Below, in pieces: positions 43,082-52,454 of a stretch of DNA of 55,262 nt. A program made the translations under genes and the position numbers. Origin of the DNA: Calothrix anomala FACHB-343 (lineage in GTDB: Bacteria; Cyanobacteriota; Cyanobacteriia; Cyanobacteriales; Nostocaceae); the NCBI RefSeq assembly GCF_014696435.1, contig NZ_JACJQG010000069.1, positions 1-55,262 on the forward strand, in the 5' to 3' direction. Numbering within the stretch: the first letter of the stretch is position 1; each line of letters begins with the position of its first letter. The notes under the pieces are model-generated. The model saw only the letters and a program-made list of their open reading frames with translations. It was not told the DNA's origin and made no database searches.

Positions 43082-44473
43082 TTAAACAAAATCGAAATTT
43101 AATGACATTTGGTTTTTGAGTATGACTAATTCAGGATGGAGTGTTTGCTCTGTTAAAGACAATAATTCCTGAATAGTTAAATTCAGATTATCCGCCATAT
43201 TTTCGAGTAATATTTTCAGATGCTCCAGGATATTTACAATAGTTGCTGCCGCAAAAAGCTGGAAGTCGTAATTAATGCCAATTGTCAGTTCTGAACCAGG
43301 ATATCCAACTATCGTTAAAGGATAATTAGTTTTGTAAAAAGAATTATGTTCAGAAATATTTAAACTTCCCCATTCTTCCAAAAATCTGCCTGTTTTTTGG
43401 TTTTCAAATACAACAAAGCTAGCAAATAATGGCAGATTTCCTCTTACTTGACTACACTTTTGCACATCTACCAAGGGGTAGTATTCATATTCCCGAATTT
43501 CTACTAATTGAGTTTGTAATTCTTGCAGCCAAGGTAATAAATCATCATCCATATTTACCTTGATGTTTACTGGTAAGGTATTCACCATTTCTCCTACCAT
43601 TAACTCTGCTCCTGGTAAATCTACTGGGCGACCGGAAAAAGTACAGCCATAGATAACATTATTTTTGCCACTATAGTGACATAGAAGTATCGCCCAAGCT
43701 CCTTGAACAAGGGTATTTATAGTTAAGTGATGTTGTCTTGCTAATGTTTCTAAATTTTTTGTAGTTGCTGCCGATAAGCTAATTTGTATATCCTCGTAGC
43801 GTTCTTCTAAATTAGATAATTTCTGGGAATAAAGATTAGCTAAAGAAGTAGGCTCTGTGACTTCTCTAAGTTGCTGTCGCCAAAATTCTGCTGCTTGAGA
43901 TAAATCCTGTTGTTGTAACCAATTAATATAGTCTCCAAAGCAACTACCAGAAATTAAAGGCGCATCTTGATTTTGGGAATATGCTTCATAAATTTCAATA
44001 ACATCCTTTAATAAAAAGGGAATAGACCAGCCATCAAGAATAATCAAATGCCAAACGCAGACAAAGTAGTAAACTTTATCTTCTACTTGAAACAAAGCTA
44101 GGCGGATTAGAGGCGCTTGGGAAAAATCAAAACCCCGCAGGCGATCGCTCTTGAGAAAAAACTTTAATTTTGCTTGCTGTGCATCTGGCGCAATTTCCCG
44201 CCAATCTTGGTATTCTATAGGGACTTCGACTTGGTCATGTACAACTTGTAATGGTTTTTCTAATTCTTCCCAATAGAAACTAGTGCGTAATACTGTATGT
44301 AGGGCTGATAATTGTTGCCAAGCACGTTCAAAAGCAGAACGATTGAGATTGCCTTTAAAAGTGTAGATGTCCTGCATGTGGTAAAGTCCCAGTTCAGGGG
44401 CGTGCAGAGCATGAAACAAAATACCATGCTGTATGGGAGATAGTGGGTATATATCTTGAATGTCTTCTCTCAT
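43082..44473 (-). CDS. Free-standing condensation domain, catalytic His replaced
   Basis: A 463-residue protein that is one complete condensation domain (IQDIYPLSPIQHGILFHALHAP at 5-26 through the C-terminal lobe to about 440). The opening is of the type that normally follows an LGGDS carrier, and the upstream NRPS ends with LGGDSI. The active-site motif reads HLIILDG (142-148): the second, catalytic His is Leu143 (codon TTG). It could be a structural or acceptor-gating domain, or act together with the half-C of the module two genes on; this is inference. It overlaps the upstream NRPS gene by 4 bp and precedes the EctB-type gene by 36 bp. Confidence 0.88.
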   Translation of the reverse strand: MREDIQDIYPLSPIQHGILFHALHAPELGLYHMQDIYTFKGNLNRSAFERAWQQLSALHTVLRTSFYWEELEKPLQVVHDQVEVPIEYQDWREIAPDAQQAKLKFFLKSDRLRGFDFSQAPLIRLALFQVEDKVYYFVCVWHLIILDGWSIPFLLKDVIEIYEAYSQNQDAPLISGSCFGDYINWLQQQDLSQAAEFWRQQLREVTEPTSLANLYSQKLSNLEERYEDIQISLSAATTKNLETLARQHHLTINTLVQGAWAILLCHYSGKNNVIYGCTFSGRPVDLPGAELMVGEMVNTLPVNIKVNMDDDLLPWLQELQTQLVEIREYEYYPLVDVQKCSQVRGNLPLFASFVVFENQKTGRFLEEWGSLNISEHNSFYKTNYPLTIVGYPGSELTIGINYDFQLFAAATIVNILEHLKILLENMADNLNLTIQELLSLTEQTLHPELVILKNQMSLNFDFV

Positions 44474-47400
44474 ATTTTTTGATTTTTACTTGTTCGTTTG
44501 ACTTTTGCTAAAAATCGGTCAAGTTCTGTTTGATTCAAGTTGGCTTTGGAGAAGTGAGCAGATGTATCCTTGTTCGTAACTTTTTGTTCTGCTTGAATTA
44601 CATTTTGGGTAACAGCTACACTGGCCAAATTTGCCACTGTTTGATGTTGAAATAATTGTTTAACAGTTAGTTTTATCCCAGCTTGATTAGCTTTAGTGAT
44701 GACGACAATCGCCACAATAGAATCCCCACCTAATTCAAAAAAGTTATCGAAAATTCCTACTCGATCCACACCCAAAACTTCTGTAAAAATTTCAGTCAGT
44801 TTAGTTTCTACAAAATTACGAGGTTTTACTAGTTCCTGATTTACTCCAAGTTTTGCTATATCCGGTGCAGGTAGGGCTTTGCGGTCAACTTTACCATTAG
44901 GAGTAAGTGGTAATGCTTCTAATGTGACAAAAGCTGCTGGTATCATGTAGTTTGGCAACTTTGTCTCTAAGAAATTGCGTAGTTCAGAAATATTTGGTGT
45001 TAGCTCTTTTGTGGGGACAATATAAGCTACTAGACGTTGAGAAGCTGAATCTTCTCGTACCGTAACAACAGTTTCTCGCACTCCTGAATATTGGCTAATA
45101 ACTGCCTCAATTTCTCCTAATTCAATGCGGAAACCACGAATTTTTACTTGGTTATCAATTCGACCAAGATATTCGATTTCTCTATTGGGTAAATACCGCG
45201 CTAAGTCGCCAGTTTTATATAAACGTGCTGATGCGCGATCGCTAAAAGGATGAGGGATAAATTTTTCTACTGTTAAATCTGGACGGTTGAAATAACCTCT
45301 AGCTAGTCCTGCTCCACCAATACATAATTCCCCTGGTACACCGTCAGGAACTAACTGATTATATTGGTCAAGGATGTAAAGTTGTGTGTTAGCAATTGGG
45401 GAACTAATGGTTACTGTTTTGTTAACAGTTTTTATTTGGCTAGCGGCTGACCAAATGGTGGTTTCTGTCGGGCCATACATATTCCATAAAGAACTACATC
45501 TTTGTAATAATTGACTCGCTAAAGGTGCAGATAAAGCTTCTCCACCACAGAGAATTTTTAATTGAAGATTTTCATCCCAACCTGCGGCTAAAAGTAACTG
45601 CCATGTCGCTGGTGTAGCTTGCATGACTGTTGCTTTTGATGCTTTGATTTTTGCTAACAATTGGATGCCATCAGCGATAATTTCTTGACTAGCTACTATT
45701 AAACAAGCACCAACTATGAGAGGTAGAAAAATTTCTAAGGCGGCAATATCAAAAGAATATGTTGTAACTGCTAGTAATTTATCTTGAGATGTTAATCCTG
45801 GGGCTTGTTTCATGGAGTACAAAAAGTTACTCAGAGCCATGTGAGGAATTTGTACACCTTTTGGTTTGCCTGTAGAACCAGAAGTATAAATAATATAAGC
45901 TAAGTTCTCAGTTGTGAGTTCAGAAGATAAACTATTTTGGCTTTGTTGGGCTATGAGATGCCAATCACTATCTAGACAAACTATTTGCCCTTGATGCTGT
46001 GGTAATAATTCTAGTAATGAGGCTTGAGTTAGTAATACTGAAGCTTGGGTATCTTCTAATATATATTCTAACCTTTGTTGGGGATAATTAGGGTCAAGGG
46101 GTATATAAGCACCACCAGCTTTGAGAATTGCTAATAACCCAATTACCATTTCTAAAGAACGCTCGATACATATCCCAACTAATACTTCTGGCTTGACTCC
46201 TAGAGAACGTAAATAATGAGCGAGTTGATTTGCTTTGGCGTTGAGTTCTTGATAGGTTAATTGTTGATTTTCATAGACAACTGCAACGGCGTCTGGTGTT
46301 TTTTCTACTTGTTGTGCAAATAGTTCATGGATAAATTCATCAACAGGATAGGTAATTTCTGTGTTGTGTGACGGTTGTAATAGTTGATGCTTTTCAGATG
46401 CTGTTAACAATGGTAACTGAGATAAACGCTGTTGTGGATTGGCGATAATTCCTTCTAGTAAGGTTTGGAAATGCCCTGCCATCCGCTTGATTGTGCTTGC
46501 TTGAAATAAATCGCTATTGTATTCAAAATTAGCAACTAAACCCTCGATAGTTTCTGTCATATCTAGGGTTAAATCAAATTTGGCAGTACCACTGTCAACA
46601 GGTAAATAATTTAAAGTTAAGCCAGGTAATTCTAAAGCTGACATCGATGCATTTTGCAGCACAAACATCACTTGAAATAGGGGTGTATGGCTTAAATTGC
46701 GTTGAGGTTGTAGTTCTTCTACTAACAACTCAAAAGGTAAATCTTGATGAGCGTAAGCACCTAAAGCAACTTCTCGCACCCGTTTTAGTAATTCAATAAA
46801 ACTGGGATTTCCAGCTAAGTTAGTTCGCAGTACAAGGGTATTAATAAATAGTCCAATCAGCCCTTCTAGCTCGATGCGATCGCGGTTAGCAATTGGCGAA
46901 CCGATCGCCAAATCTTCGCTACCTGTGTAACGGTATAATAGGGTTTGGAAAGCTGCTAGCAAGGTCATAAACAAGGTAGTTCCCTGTTGCTGACTCAACT
47001 GATTTAAGCCTACAGATAGCTGCTGGGGTAACTTAAAACTGTATGTAGCACCTTGAAAGCTTTGAATGGGGGGACGAGGAAAATCTGTTGGTAACTCTAA
47101 TAATTCTGGTACACCCTTTAACTGCTGTCGCCAGTAAGATATCTGCGATTCTAGTCTTTCTCCTTGTAACCATTGTCGCTGCCAATCTGCAAAATCGACA
47201 TATTGAATGGGTAATTCAGCTAATGGTGCGGGTTGTGCTTGACAAAAAGCTTGATACAAAGTGACAAATTCACGCAGTAAAATATCTGTTGACCAAGCAT
47301 CAGAGGCGATATGATGCATTGTCAAAAGTAATATATGTTCTTGTTCGCTCAGGCGCAATAATTTGACTCGCAGTAAGCAACCATTATTTAAATCAAATGG

Positions 47401-50400
47401 TATTTGTGCTTCTTCTGTCGTTTGTTTTTTAACTTCTAATTCTTGTTGATTGGCAGGTAAATTACTAATATCTAATATGGGCAATTGTACTACATCTGGT
47501 GGTAAGATAACCGCCACAGGTTGCCCTTCTATAGTTTGAAAATTAGTGCGTAAGGCTTCGTGACGGCGTAAAATTTCTTGAAAAGTTTGTTGTAAGGCTT
47601 TGATATTCAGGTTTCCCTGTAAACGCACAGCACTGGGCATATTATAAGCAGAACTGTGCATTTCTAACTGAGCCAAAAACCAGAATCGCTGTTGCGCAAA
47701 GGATAAGGGTAAATGAGGCGATCGCGCAATTCGTGTAATCTTTATTTCTTCAACCTGCGAGTTAGTTTTAGTGGCTTTTTCAATATCTTTAGCTAACCCG
47801 GCTATTGTGGGTTTTTCAAATATTCGCCGTAAAGGAAGTTCTATTTGAAAAGTTTGTCTTATTTGGGAAATCAAACGAGTTGCAAGTAAAGAATGTCCTC
47901 CTAAATTAAAGAAATTATGGTGAATGCCTATATTGTCAATTCCTAATATTTCTGTCCAGATATTGACAAGCTGCTTTTCAATTGCTGTCGAAGGTGCAAT
48001 AAAATCTGATGGGGATGATAATTGTGTGATTTTTGGTGCTGGTAATGCCCGCCGATCTAACTTACCATTAGGTGTGATTGGTAATGCTTCTAATGCCACA
48101 AAAGCAGCAGGTATCATATATTCAGGGAGTTTTTGCTCAAGAAATTCCCGTAAGTCTATGGCTAATTGCTCCTGAGAATGTTGTACAAAATATGCAACCA
48201 AGCGGCGATCGCCGGGAATATCTTCTCTAGCAATAACCACAGCTTCACCCACATTTGGATGTTGCTTAATAACTGCTTCAATTTCTCCTAATTCAATGCG
48301 GAAACCACGAATTTTGACTTGATTATCTATACGTCCAAGAAATTCAATATTACCATCACTTAACCATCTACCTAAATCACCAGTTTTATAAATAAAATCT
48401 GTATTAGTTCCTGGTAAAGGTTTTGCAGTAGAAATAAAGGGATTAGGAATAAAGCTTAAATTAGTCTTGTGTTCGTTCTTCCAATAGCCTAAACCAACGC
48501 CAAATCCAGAAACACAAATTTCCCCAGGTACACCAATTGGAACTAATTGCATTTGTGAATCGAGAATATACAGATTGAGATTTGCTAAAGGTTTACCAAT
48601 GGGAACTGTCAGAGAATTTTCTGGTAAAGGCTGGTCAATAATCATTTGGGTAATATCATCAGCAGCTTCGGTAGGGCCGTAAGCATTAACAACTTTGATG
48701 TCTGGGTAAAGTTGCAACCATCGATTTACGAGTGGAACTGATGCAGATTCTCCTGTTACCATCATCCATTGAAGATTTGGTAATAATCTTTGCTCTGGGG
48801 ATAAATTAGCAACATAATCTAGTAAAGCGGTGAGAACGACCGGGACTAATTCAACAATAGTAATATTGTGTTTTTGAATAACTTGAAATAATTCGCTAGG
48901 GCTACAAACTGTGTCTGTATCAACTATGATAGTTTTGCCACCAATCAAAATAGGTGCTAAAAATTGCCATACAGAAATGTCTGAAGAAGCAGGCGCACTT
49001 TGGATAAAAGTTAATGATTCTGTTAATTTTAGAGCGTCAAATTGAGCATAAATATGATTAATTGCGCCACCATGCCTAATAATTGCTCCTTTGGGAGACC
49101 CAGTTGAGCCGGATGTATAAATCATATAAGCTGGAGCAACACCAGTATGATTTGTTGTTAAGTTTTCTGTTGCTAGGTGAGCAAAATTCAACTGGTTATA
49201 TATTTTGATACTTTTGGTTTGTGCAAGTAATTTTTGGTCAGCTTTACTGTCTAAAAATATTAAATGCTTTAATTGCGGACAATCTATAAATAAATGAGTA
49301 TCTTGCCAGCTAGAATCTGTTAACAAAAATCTAACTTCACTGTTAGATACCATGTATCTAATTCTCGATTCTGGGTAAGTGCTATCAATGGGAACATAGA
49401 CTCCACCTGCTTTGAAAATAGCCAGTATAGCGATGAGAAAGTTAATATCCCGTTGTTTGACAATAGCGATGAATTCTCCCTGTTGAACTCCTAAATTTTG
49501 GAGAAATCTGGCTAGTTGGTTGGCTTTAATATTTAGCTCTTGATAGGTTAATTGACTGTCTGCAAATACTACTGCTATTTTTTCTGGTGTTTTTATTACC
49601 TGTTTTTCAAATAATTCATGAATGCATTTATCAACAGGATAGGCAACTTCTGTATTATTCCACTGTTGTAATAACTGCTGCTGTTCAGATGCTGTTAGCA
49701 GGGGTAATGAGGCAATTTTCTGCTGTGGAGTAGCAATAATTCCTGCTAGCAAAGTCTGAAAATGTTCGGTTATACGGTTAATAGTATCTGCATTAAATAA
49801 ATCACTACTATATTCAAATTTACCTATAATTTCTTCTTGCTGTTCTACCATATCTAGGCTTAAATCAAACTGAGCCGTTGCACTTTCTGTACCTGATATA
49901 GTTAAAGTTAGTTCTCCTATTTCCAAAGCTGGCATAGGGCTATTATTAAGGGAAAACCAAACTTGAAAAAGCGGGTTATGGCTAAGATTGCGTTCTGGTT
50001 GAATTTCTTCTACTAACTGTTCAAAAGGTAAATCTTGGTGGGTATAAGCATCTAATGTTGTCTGTTTAACTCTTGCTAATAAATCGAGAAAACTCGGATT
50101 ACCACTGACATCAGTTCGCAACACTAAAGTATTGACAAAAAAACCGATTAACTTTTCAATTTGGGGAAGATTACGATTAGCGATCGCAGTCCCAATAATA
50201 ATATCCTCTTGTTGACTGTAGCGATAAAGTAGAATTTTAAAAGCAGTCAGCAATGTCATAAATAAAGTAGCGCCTGCTTGCTGACTCAGTGCTTTGATTG
50301 CGGTGGTTAAAGATTTAGGAATAGTGAAAGTATGGGTTTTCCCTTTATAAGATTGTACCGCCGGGCGAGGATAATCTTGTGGGAGTTGTAAGACTGGTAA

Positions 50401-51153
50401 AGAGCCGCCTAATTGTTGTTTCCAGTAATTTTTTTGAGATGTTAGTGCTTCTCCTTGTAAGTATTCTTTTTGCCAAATAGCAAAGTCTCCATACTGAATT
50501 GGTAGTTCAGCTAAGGATGAAGTTTTATCTTCACAAAAAGCTGGATATAGCGCTAATAATTCATGTATTAATACACCTATTGACCAACCATCAGAAACAA
50601 TATGATGCATGGTAAATAATAATATATGCTCTGTTGGATTTAGCTGTATTAACTTGGCTCTTAATAACAAATCATCGTTGAGATCAAATGGTTGATTTGC
50701 TTCTTGTGATGCTAGTTTTTGGATTTCTGCTGATTGTTGATTTATCGCTAGTTCGCTAATATCAATTAATGTAATAAATAATGTTTTTGAAGAATGAATA
50801 AATGCTACAGGTTTATCTTCAATAGTTTGAAAATTACAGCGCAAAACTTCATGGCGGTTGATAATTTCTTGCAAACTATCTTGCAAAGCCTGATAGTTTA
50901 GTTTTCCTTGGAGACGAACTACAGCAGATATATTATAAAATGGGTTGTCTGGCTCTAATTGTGCCAAAAACCATAGCCGTTGTTGAGAGAAAGATAAAGG
51001 AACAGGATTATGTTGAGAACGACGGGGAATAAATTTTTCTGGTTTATCTAGTTTAAGTTCACCTCGCAAGCGTTTTTCTAAAAGTGCTTGTTTTGCTGGT
51101 GATAGTTGAGAACGTCTCAGAGAAATTTCATTTTTTTTGTTATTCATAGTCAT
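44470..51153 (-). CDS. NRPS: C-A(Dab?)-PCP-C-A(Gly)-PCP
   Basis: A 2227-residue two-module synthetase. The N-terminal helical segment (SPAKQALLEKRLRGEL) is followed by C1 (about 48-480, HHIVSDG 183-189), A1 (about 505-1000) with pocket D-I-W-E-M-T-A-D-D (probably Dab), PCP1 LGGHSLL, C2 (about 1110-1545, HHIASDA), A2 (about 1565-2075) with pocket D-I-L-Q-L-G-M-I-W, a near match to the glycine code DILQLGLIW, and PCP2 LGGDSIV. A1 is a close paralogue of the A domain of the 961-residue module. C1 shows that an upstream donor is expected, so this is not the first unit of the assembly line. The start at 51153 (MTMNNK) is 44 bp from the fkbH-like gene. Confidence 0.93.
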   Translation of the reverse strand: MTMNNKKNEISLRRSQLSPAKQALLEKRLRGELKLDKPEKFIPRRSQHNPVPLSFSQQRLWFLAQLEPDNPFYNISAVVRLQGKLNYQALQDSLQEIINRHEVLRCNFQTIEDKPVAFIHSSKTLFITLIDISELAINQQSAEIQKLASQEANQPFDLNDDLLLRAKLIQLNPTEHILLFTMHHIVSDGWSIGVLIHELLALYPAFCEDKTSSLAELPIQYGDFAIWQKEYLQGEALTSQKNYWKQQLGGSLPVLQLPQDYPRPAVQSYKGKTHTFTIPKSLTTAIKALSQQAGATLFMTLLTAFKILLYRYSQQEDIIIGTAIANRNLPQIEKLIGFFVNTLVLRTDVSGNPSFLDLLARVKQTTLDAYTHQDLPFEQLVEEIQPERNLSHNPLFQVWFSLNNSPMPALEIGELTLTISGTESATAQFDLSLDMVEQQEEIIGKFEYSSDLFNADTINRITEHFQTLLAGIIATPQQKIASLPLLTASEQQQLLQQWNNTEVAYPVDKCIHELFEKQVIKTPEKIAVVFADSQLTYQELNIKANQLARFLQNLGVQQGEFIAIVKQRDINFLIAILAIFKAGGVYVPIDSTYPESRIRYMVSNSEVRFLLTDSSWQDTHLFIDCPQLKHLIFLDSKADQKLLAQTKSIKIYNQLNFAHLATENLTTNHTGVAPAYMIYTSGSTGSPKGAIIRHGGAINHIYAQFDALKLTESLTFIQSAPASSDISVWQFLAPILIGGKTIIVDTDTVCSPSELFQVIQKHNITIVELVPVVLTALLDYVANLSPEQRLLPNLQWMMVTGESASVPLVNRWLQLYPDIKVVNAYGPTEAADDITQMIIDQPLPENSLTVPIGKPLANLNLYILDSQMQLVPIGVPGEICVSGFGVGLGYWKNEHKTNLSFIPNPFISTAKPLPGTNTDFIYKTGDLGRWLSDGNIEFLGRIDNQVKIRGFRIELGEIEAVIKQHPNVGEAVVIAREDIPGDRRLVAYFVQHSQEQLAIDLREFLEQKLPEYMIPAAFVALEALPITPNGKLDRRALPAPKITQLSSPSDFIAPSTAIEKQLVNIWTEILGIDNIGIHHNFFNLGGHSLLATRLISQIRQTFQIELPLRRIFEKPTIAGLAKDIEKATKTNSQVEEIKITRIARSPHLPLSFAQQRFWFLAQLEMHSSAYNMPSAVRLQGNLNIKALQQTFQEILRRHEALRTNFQTIEGQPVAVILPPDVVQLPILDISNLPANQQELEVKKQTTEEAQIPFDLNNGCLLRVKLLRLSEQEHILLLTMHHIASDAWSTDILLREFVTLYQAFCQAQPAPLAELPIQYVDFADWQRQWLQGERLESQISYWRQQLKGVPELLELPTDFPRPPIQSFQGATYSFKLPQQLSVGLNQLSQQQGTTLFMTLLAAFQTLLYRYTGSEDLAIGSPIANRDRIELEGLIGLFINTLVLRTNLAGNPSFIELLKRVREVALGAYAHQDLPFELLVEELQPQRNLSHTPLFQVMFVLQNASMSALELPGLTLNYLPVDSGTAKFDLTLDMTETIEGLVANFEYNSDLFQASTIKRMAGHFQTLLEGIIANPQQRLSQLPLLTASEKHQLLQPSHNTEITYPVDEFIHELFAQQVEKTPDAVAVVYENQQLTYQELNAKANQLAHYLRSLGVKPEVLVGICIERSLEMVIGLLAILKAGGAYIPLDPNYPQQRLEYILEDTQASVLLTQASLLELLPQHQGQIVCLDSDWHLIAQQSQNSLSSELTTENLAYIIYTSGSTGKPKGVQIPHMALSNFLYSMKQAPGLTSQDKLLAVTTYSFDIAALEIFLPLIVGACLIVASQEIIADGIQLLAKIKASKATVMQATPATWQLLLAAGWDENLQLKILCGGEALSAPLASQLLQRCSSLWNMYGPTETTIWSAASQIKTVNKTVTISSPIANTQLYILDQYNQLVPDGVPGELCIGGAGLARGYFNRPDLTVEKFIPHPFSDRASARLYKTGDLARYLPNREIEYLGRIDNQVKIRGFRIELGEIEAVISQYSGVRETVVTVREDSASQRLVAYIVPTKELTPNISELRNFLETKLPNYMIPAAFVTLEALPLTPNGKVDRKALPAPDIAKLGVNQELVKPRNFVETKLTEIFTEVLGVDRVGIFDNFFELGGDSIVAIVVITKANQAGIKLTVKQLFQHQTVANLASVAVTQNVIQAEQKVTNKDTSAHFSKANLNQTELDRFLAKVKRTSKNQKI

Positions 51154-51197
51154 GCATAATTTTTGAAATATATATACCCATTCCCATCTCTCAGAAA

Positions 51198-52265
51198 TTA
51201 ATTCGCCTGAAATTTAATATATGCAGGTACAGGCTGAATCCGGGTTAAATCATTTTCCAGTAATATCACAGCATCATTACTAGCAACTTCTTTAAAGCCA
51301 GCAAATTTATAAGATATATACATCATGCGATTGCGATTATTAGATACAAATTCTGCTAGGAGGCGGACATTATTGTTTTTAGCTAAACTCATGACATAAT
51401 TCAACATCACTGTTCCCACACCTCTTGACATCACGCGACAAGACATGAGTAAAAGCTTGATTTTCCAAATATCCGCTTGACATTCAATTAATACTAAACC
51501 GATTTTTCCGTAGCTTCCATATTTATCTTCTAAAGTTGCAATTAACAATTTATGGTTTTTGGAATTACGAAAATTATTGAGTTCATCATAGGAATATGTA
51601 TAACCAGTTGTATTTAATTGGTTAGTGCGTAAGGTTAATTCTTCTGCGCGTTGTAAATCTTCTTCTTGTGCCAAGGATATAGTAAAATTCATGTTGAGCG
51701 TAGCCAAGAATTCTTCGGCTGTGCCGATAAAATCTTTCTCAGCATTTTGACGTTCAATATCACTAATATACATTAATCTTCTCATGGCAGAATCTTCCGT
51801 CAAAAACCGGGGATTCATCACAGCCATATCGAGAATATTAGCAATTTTATCAGCATTAATACAAATAATTTCTGGTACAGAAAACTTGACTTCTTCGAGT
51901 TCAAATAATTGATCATCAACAAAGGCGATCGCATCGAGTCCAATATTCAATGATTTGGCAATTTCTTTGATAGAAGCCGCCTTAGAATTCCAGTTAATTT
52001 GGGGATATAAAAAATAATCTTTCAGTCCAAAATCTGCCAATTTAGCTATAGCTGTTGCATAATCATTCTTACTAGCAACAGATTGTAAAATTCCCCGCTT
52101 GTCTAAAGTTTGAATAATATTTACTATATCTCTTCGTAAAGCAACTTTTTCATCTTCTAATAAAACCCCGTGCCATAAAGTATTATCTAAATCCCAAACA
52201 ACACATTTAATAACTTTTTTATCTTCTTGTTGACTATTCAAATTTGTTTCTTGAGTACTAATCAT
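51198..52265 (-). CDS. FkbH-like HAD-family glyceryl transferase/phosphatase
   Basis: 355 residues, the family's usual length. N-terminal HAD phosphatase (about 15-170) with DxDxT nucleophile motif VVWDLDNTLWHG, then SVASKND and FVDDQLFELEEVK; C-terminal GNAT-like half (about 190-345, GSYGKIGLVLIE, MSRGVGTVMLNYVM, NRNRMMY). FkbH-type enzymes take 1,3-bisphosphoglycerate, dephosphorylate it and load glyceryl onto an ACP (known). With the three upstream genes it forms the core of the methoxymalonyl/hydroxymalonyl-ACP pathway. No FkbG-type O-methyltransferase is beside it, so hydroxymalonyl-ACP, or glyceryl-ACP used directly, is the likely product. Confidence 0.9.
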   Translation of the reverse strand: MISTQETNLNSQQEDKKVIKCVVWDLDNTLWHGVLLEDEKVALRRDIVNIIQTLDKRGILQSVASKNDYATAIAKLADFGLKDYFLYPQINWNSKAASIKEIAKSLNIGLDAIAFVDDQLFELEEVKFSVPEIICINADKIANILDMAVMNPRFLTEDSAMRRLMYISDIERQNAEKDFIGTAEEFLATLNMNFTISLAQEEDLQRAEELTLRTNQLNTTGYTYSYDELNNFRNSKNHKLLIATLEDKYGSYGKIGLVLIECQADIWKIKLLLMSCRVMSRGVGTVMLNYVMSLAKNNNVRLLAEFVSNNRNRMMYISYKFAGFKEVASNDAVILLENDLTRIQPVPAYIKFQAN

Positions 52266-52364
52266 TGTGAACCTTCTCTATTCTTTTCCTATCTCATCAT
52301 TAATGCAAAATATAGCCTTTACTCACCCTCTAAAATACTTAATGCATTACGTATAAAACTGAAC

Positions 52365-52416
52365 AAACCTCCGCGAAACTTTGCGATTAACTCTGCGCCC
52401 CTCTGCGTTAAAAAAT
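52365..52416. repeat. Dispersed CGCGGAGG/CGCAAAG repeat in operon gap
   Basis: CCTCCGCGAAACTTTGCG and CTCTGCGCCCCTCTGCGTTA form another copy of the family at 17.17, 22.34 and 36.0 kb. It occupies the 189-bp gap between the acyl-CoA dehydrogenase and fkbH-like genes. Confidence 0.7.
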
Positions 52417-52454
52417 ATTAATTCTGTACCTCACTCAAGCAAAAAATTATTACC

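Noticed and set aside
37210-51153. C domains with HHxxxDA instead of HHxxxDG called inactive
   Set aside because: Both His and the Asp are present in HHIVSDA, HHIISDA and HHIASDA; Ala for Gly is mild and frequent in such domains, so I treat them as active.
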